Shown here: piece after piece, positions 14,779-17,508 of the stretch | Numbering within the stretch: position 1 is the stretch's first letter | Layout: every line of letters starts with the position of its first letter | NCBI GenBank assembly: GCA_043806215.1 | Contig: JAZDHD010000072.1 | Span: 1 to 17,508 of the forward strand | DNA from: JAVHLK01 sp043806215 | Lineage (GTDB): Bacteria; Desulfobacterota; Desulfomonilia; Desulfomonilales; Desulfomonilaceae | Length of the DNA stretch: 17,508 nt | Reading direction: 5' to 3' | Made by a program: the position numbers and the translations under genes | Notes under the pieces: model-generated | What the model saw: the letters and a program-made list of their open reading frames with translations, nothing else | Database searches by the model: none | What the model was told of the DNA's origin: nothing

Positions 14779-14981
14779 GCCTCATTCTCCTCATGGGTGT
14801 TCAATTCTTTACCAAGGGCGGAACCCGACATGAGAGCGCATTCCAGCACCTCTAATCGGCTGCCCTTCAAAATGTCCCCTCTGAGGAGTGCCAATACATC
14901 CTTGGCGGCCAGCTGCTTCTCTCTAGAAAGAACCTCCCGTTGGTGCCGGATTTCCGCCTCGGCATTCGAAAGTTGCGGCAT
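14751..14981 (-). CDS. Probable antitoxin of the PemK/MazF-like pair
   Basis: This 76-residue protein precedes and overlaps the toxin gene, the place of a PemI/MazE-type antitoxin. I do not recognise its sequence. It lacks a clear AbrB or ribbon-helix-helix DNA-binding pattern. It is helical and charged (A-E-A-E-I-R-H-Q-R-E-V-L-S-R-E-K) with a D-V-L-A-L-L-R-G-D-I-L-K-G motif, and ends in an acidic tail (N-T-H-E-E-N-E-A-W) that could be disordered until bound to toxin. A start at 15074 is open, but GAAGGAG eight bases before the ATG at 14979-14981 makes that the likely start. Alternatively it could be an unrelated small protein, but the 28-base overlap argues otherwise. Confidence 0.66.
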   Translation of the reverse strand: MPQLSNAEAEIRHQREVLSREKQLAAKDVLALLRGDILKGSRLEVLECALMSGSALGKELNTHEENEAWAHMNPET

Positions 14982-15074
14982 CGTATTCACTCCTTCGATT
15001 AGCACTGCTTCCGTCTTCTTATACTGTGACAGCCGTTCTCGGTCAAGTGTTTCATTTCCATAATGTTTCTTCAT

Positions 15075-15385
15075 TGTCGGCGGCCCGGCATCCCGGCGGC
15101 AATTCCGTGCCCCACTGGTTTGCCGGGCTCAGTGCCGTCTCAAGCTCGTCGGACCATCGCTCTCAATCTGCAACAGTGAACCGGTTGAGGAATTGGAAAC
15201 TCGATCTCCGAGACAGAGTTTGACATTCTCCGTTTAGCTTTGCAGATTGCTTGAGTTTTCTCTGTCCGTCCATGGCCGTTTTGTGGTATCATATGGATTG
15301 CTGCCGGAATAGTGGTTTCGGGAGCGGCCCTGATTGCCCGTATCAACGTCACGCCTTCGAGGCTGAGTGGTAATCGGCGGGGTTC
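15075..15385. other. Intergenic stretch between the toxin-antitoxin pair and the next plus-strand gene
   Basis: This divergent gap should hold promoters for both sides. I see GCCCGGCA (15083-15090) inversely repeated as TGCCGGGC (15121-15128), with a 30-base loop, close to the antitoxin side, which might be an operator. A TATCAT at 15287 lacks a matching -35 at the right distance. No protein-coding frame is credible. Confidence 0.3.
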
Positions 15386-16189
15386 ATGGCGCTCGTCAAG
15401 TCGGGTAAAGGCACAGGAAGATCGGTGAAGGAACCAGGTCCGGGTGAATCCGTGTCACCAGGCAAGAAGATAAGCATTGAAGAGATCCTGCAGGATCTGC
15501 GCGCAGGAATGCGGACAAAGGGTTTTCTGGCCAAATATGGTATTTCCATGACCGAGTTCGAGGGAATACTGAAGAGCCTGATACGGAAAGGTTTGTTTAC
15601 CAAGGAAGAGTTCAAGGCATGGAAGTCGCGCCCGCCCGTCCGCACGGTTCCTCCGGAACCGCCCGCACCGCCGGCCGCCCAGGCTCCCCGTGCCCCTCAA
15701 AAGGGTCATGGAACCGTCGAAACTTTTGTTATCAAGGATCCCGAAAAGAACAACTCTTGGGCTCTACAGCTTTTTTCCACAAAGCGGGAACGCCTGCCGG
15801 GCGCGCAATTCAAAGTGACGTTGCACGGCAAGAAGTACGCCTTTGTCGTTGAAAAGCTCCTCTACCGCGGCGCGGTGAAAATGCTGAAATCCGGGTCCCC
15901 CCCCAAGCCCGGATCCAAGGGCAAGCGGGAAGAAGCCATGGAGTTCATCACCCGCCACGGATGGGCCGCATACCTGGAGCAGCGGGCCTATGCGGCAAAC
16001 TTCGATGCCGACGGAATGAAGGTCGCGGGAAAGGCGAGGCTGGTCTTGCTTCATTGCCGGAACGACACGTTCCTGGCCGCTCTGCATACGCCTGCCCCGG
16101 CCATCAATCTCTACGTCGGGGGGTCGCTGGACAACATCCGTCACCGTTTGGCCAGGAGCGTGGACACGAGTGATTTGGAGGGTATTTGA
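15386..16189 (+). CDS. Hypothetical protein with an N-terminal helical module and Pro/Ala linker
   Basis: This 267-residue protein is not assigned to a named family. Residues about 29-75 (I-E-E-I-L-Q-D-L-R-A-G-M..F-L-A-K-Y-G-I-S..L-I-R-K-G-L-F) resemble a short helical module that recurs in deltaproteobacterial proteins. The form is roughly 'DLRSGMTDxELMEKYxLSxxxLxxLFxKLVxxGLI', and it is often attached to other domains. A proline/alanine linker (81-105) follows. The C-terminal 155 residues are a predicted alpha/beta domain (T-V-E-T-F-V-I-K-D, W-A-L-Q-L-F, Y-A-F-V-V-E-K-L-L, W-A-A-Y-L-E-Q-R) with no motif I recognise. There is no signal peptide or membrane segment. The ribosome site is weak (GGCGGGG five bases before ATG). 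It converges on queC seven bases away, so the two do not share a transcript. Confidence 0.75.
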   Translation: MALVKSGKGTGRSVKEPGPGESVSPGKKISIEEILQDLRAGMRTKGFLAKYGISMTEFEGILKSLIRKGLFTKEEFKAWKSRPPVRTVPPEPPAPPAAQAPRAPQKGHGTVETFVIKDPEKNNSWALQLFSTKRERLPGAQFKVTLHGKKYAFVVEKLLYRGAVKMLKSGSPPKPGSKGKREEAMEFITRHGWAAYLEQRAYAANFDADGMKVAGKARLVLLHCRNDTFLAALHTPAPAINLYVGGSLDNIRHRLARSVDTSDLEGI

Positions 16190-16196
16190 GTCCCGT

Positions 16197-16895
16197 TTAC
16201 GGAGTCACGTACTCCGTGGGATCGTCGATCCCCGCTTCCTGAAATCCCTTCCTTCGTAGTATACAGCTGTCGCATCGGCCGCAGGCAGCTCCCTCGGGAT
16301 CCGGATCGTAACACGAGTGGGTCTCGCCGTAATCGACGCCAAGTTCCGTTCCCCTTAGAATGATTTCAGATTTGGTGAGTTTTATCAGAGGGGTGTGAAT
16401 GTTGACCGCGGCTTTCCGTTCAACGGCCATCTGAGTTGCCAAATTGGCCATGCGCTGAAAAGCCTCTATGTATTCCGGCCGGCAATCGGGATACCCGGAA
16501 TAGTCCAACACGTTGACTCCTATGAAGATGTCCAGCGCCTCCAACACTTCGGCCCAGGCCAGAGCAAAGGCGAGAAAGATCGTGTTCCGGGCGGGAACGT
16601 AGGTCACCGGTATCCGGCTCGACATATCCTCCACAAGGCTGTCTTTGGGGACATCCCAGTCGTCCGTCAACGCGGAACCTCCAATTTGCCCCAGGGGAAG
16701 GTCAAGGATCAAGTGGCCGGCGACGCCCTGCGTCCGAGCCACTCTCCCGGCAGCCTCGATTTCGATGCGGTGCCGCTGCTGGTAGTTGAAGCTCAAAGCG
16801 TAAGCCTCGAAGCCTTCATCCTTGGCAATGGCCAGGCACGTTGCCGAGTCGATTCCTCCCGACAGGAGGACCACACATTTGTTTGTCTTGTCCAT
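16197..16895 (-). CDS. queC: 7-cyano-7-deazaguanine synthase
   Basis: QueC converts 7-carboxy-7-deazaguanine to preQ0 with ATP and ammonia, on the way to queuosine in tRNA. The 232-residue protein has the PP-loop SGGIDS at 12-17 and the central Y-V-P-A-R-N-T-I-F segment. The zinc-binding cysteines are near the end: C195, C205, C208 and C211 (in CYDPDPEG, then ACGRCDSC). The family length of about 220-235 is matched. The ATG at 16895 is chosen because M-D-K-T-N-K-C-V-V-L-L-S-G-G is the usual distance from start to PP-loop; a GTG at 16913 adds six residues and neither has a strong ribosome site. No other que gene is in the window and no preQ1 riboswitch was seen upstream. Confidence 0.97.
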   Translation of the reverse strand: MDKTNKCVVLLSGGIDSATCLAIAKDEGFEAYALSFNYQQRHRIEIEAAGRVARTQGVAGHLILDLPLGQIGGSALTDDWDVPKDSLVEDMSSRIPVTYVPARNTIFLAFALAWAEVLEALDIFIGVNVLDYSGYPDCRPEYIEAFQRMANLATQMAVERKAAVNIHTPLIKLTKSEIILRGTELGVDYGETHSCYDPDPEGAACGRCDSCILRRKGFQEAGIDDPTEYVTP

Positions 16896-16996
16896 CTTCC
16901 CAACTCTTATCACGATGAATTCTTACAGATAGTGAGCGTCGGGCTCCGTAACTGAGTGTTTTATGGCGAAAATACGGTCGCACAAGCTGAACCGTC

Positions 16997-17016
16997 TTCC
17001 CGGCGTAGGCCGGGAA
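16997..17016. repeat. 8-base hairpin
   Basis: TTCCCGGC and GCCGGGAA pair perfectly around GTAG. It lies about 100 bases upstream of queC on the minus-strand transcript path and is not followed by a T-run on either strand, so termination is uncertain. Confidence 0.5.
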
Positions 17017-17057
17017 CCAGTCTCTTCTTCCTGGACCCCGGCCTGCGCTGGGGAGAC

Positions 17058-17074
17058 GGCGGGCAGAGCCCGCC
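17058..17074. repeat. 7-base GC hairpin
   Basis: GGCGGGC and GCCCGCC pair perfectly around AGA. It belongs to the cluster of hairpins between the right-edge regulator and queC and has no T-tract. Confidence 0.45.
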
Positions 17075-17085
17075 CTTGAAGATGA

Positions 17086-17161
17086 CGGGCACGGAGGCCC
17101 GTCCCACGAAACAGGTCTAAGGCTTCATGACAGTCCTTCGTAGCCCGGGCCTCCGTGCCCG
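17086..17161. repeat. 16-base perfect inverted repeat with 44-base spacer
   Basis: CGGGCACGGAGGCCCG (17086-17101) recurs in exact inverse at 17146-17161. The two arms could form a long stem closing a 44-base loop, or be ends of a small palindromic element. The rest of 16896-17413 (about 520 bases) contains only this, the two shorter hairpins, and no credible gene. Confidence 0.6.
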
Positions 17162-17413
17162 GATCTTGTTCTTGCCGGCACCCGAGCCGGCTGCGAGACG
17201 AAAACGTGCGACCGTATTTGTGCCATAGAGGACTTAGCTCATGTCAACGAATTCTGTTCGAGACCGACTATACCACACCCGTCGGAGGCTTCACATACCC
17301 CTCAAGCGAGCCGCCGGTCCCACTGAGGGATTCTCATGCTCGGTAGTGACTATCGCTCATATCGGTTCGCCGGTAAGACGGCTCAGGATATGCGGCTGCA
17401 TCCATGAGATCGA

Positions 17414-17508
17414 CTATAGGCTTAGTCCGAGGGACTTGATGTGATGCTTGAGCGCGTCTCGGGAGACTCCCAGCAATTCCGCCGCCTGTTGTTTGCGCCC
17501 CTGCGTAC
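17414..17508 (-). CDS. C-terminal Fis-type HTH of a probable sigma54-dependent regulator (partial)
   Basis: Only the last 31 codons are inside the window; the gene continues past the right edge. They read T-Q-G-R-K-Q-Q-A-A-E-L-L-G-V-S-R-D-A-L-K-H-H-I-K then S-L-G-L-S-L and a TAG. The A-A-E-L-L-G-V-S-R-D-A-L-K-H-H-I-K stretch is the Fis-like helix-turn-helix that ends NtrC-type enhancer-binding proteins. These normally carry a receiver or sensor domain and a central AAA+ domain upstream. The stand-alone protein Fis has the same motif, so other Fis-domain proteins remain possible. Target genes cannot be inferred. Confidence 0.8.
   Translation of the reverse strand, partial: TQGRKQQAAELLGVSRDALKHHIKSLGLSL

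Noticed and set aside
16896..17413. preQ1 riboswitch upstream of queC
   Set aside because: The hairpins here lack the small A-rich pseudoknot layout of preQ1 aptamers, and the perfect GC stems look like repeats.
1..17508. CRISPR array, tRNA or rRNA genes
   Set aside because: I saw no regularly spaced direct repeats, cloverleaf with a TTC-A-A-type arm, or rRNA-like sequence on either strand by eye.

Overview
The window looks like chromosome from a GC-rich anaerobic bacterium, most likely a Desulfobacterota (old Deltaproteobacteria) member of the Syntrophobacter/Desulfomonile type. This is an inference. It rests on acyl-CoA metabolism genes, the end of a probable sigma54-type regulator, a short helical-repeat protein of a kind common in these bacteria, and a dispersed repeat with the consensus-like core ATTGCTTC..TCGCTTCG..CCTCGCAA.GACA.

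Layout. Bases 1-360 hold no gene I can support. At 361-635 lies a toxin-antitoxin scar: an intact-looking antitoxin followed by a ParE/RelE-type toxin cut off after 18 codons. From 754 to 5520 three plus-strand genes form a fatty-acyl-CoA block: a thiolase, a fused enoyl-CoA hydratase/3-hydroxyacyl-CoA dehydrogenase, and a CaiB-fold protein carrying the complete alpha-methylacyl-CoA racemase triad. Together they suggest beta-oxidation of methyl-branched acyl-CoA. A MITE-like palindromic element (4147-4302) sits just before the racemase. A degenerate PilZ protein with a ribbon-helix-helix-like tail (5697-6239) converges on an acyl-CoA thioesterase (6256-6747, minus). A 53-residue Cys-rich membrane protein follows.

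The stretch 7080-9080 is an accessory islet. It holds a dispersed repeat, the C-terminal scrap of a type I restriction specificity protein, and an ATGA-coupled pair. The pair encodes a nucleotidyltransferase-like protein (DUF6932-like) and an uncharacterised partner, and it ends in a hairpin directly after the stop. This pair is the best candidate for an undescribed system.

From 9149 to 14371 the minus strand carries lepA, a CDP-alcohol phosphatidyltransferase fused to a large soluble C-terminal domain, a HIT hydrolase and cysK. Next come a PemK/MazF-like toxin with an overlapping unfamiliar antitoxin (14506-14981), a plus-strand hypothetical protein (15386-16189), queC (16197-16895, minus), a hairpin-rich gap, and the C-terminal Fis-type helix-turn-helix of a probable sigma54-dependent regulator running off the right edge.
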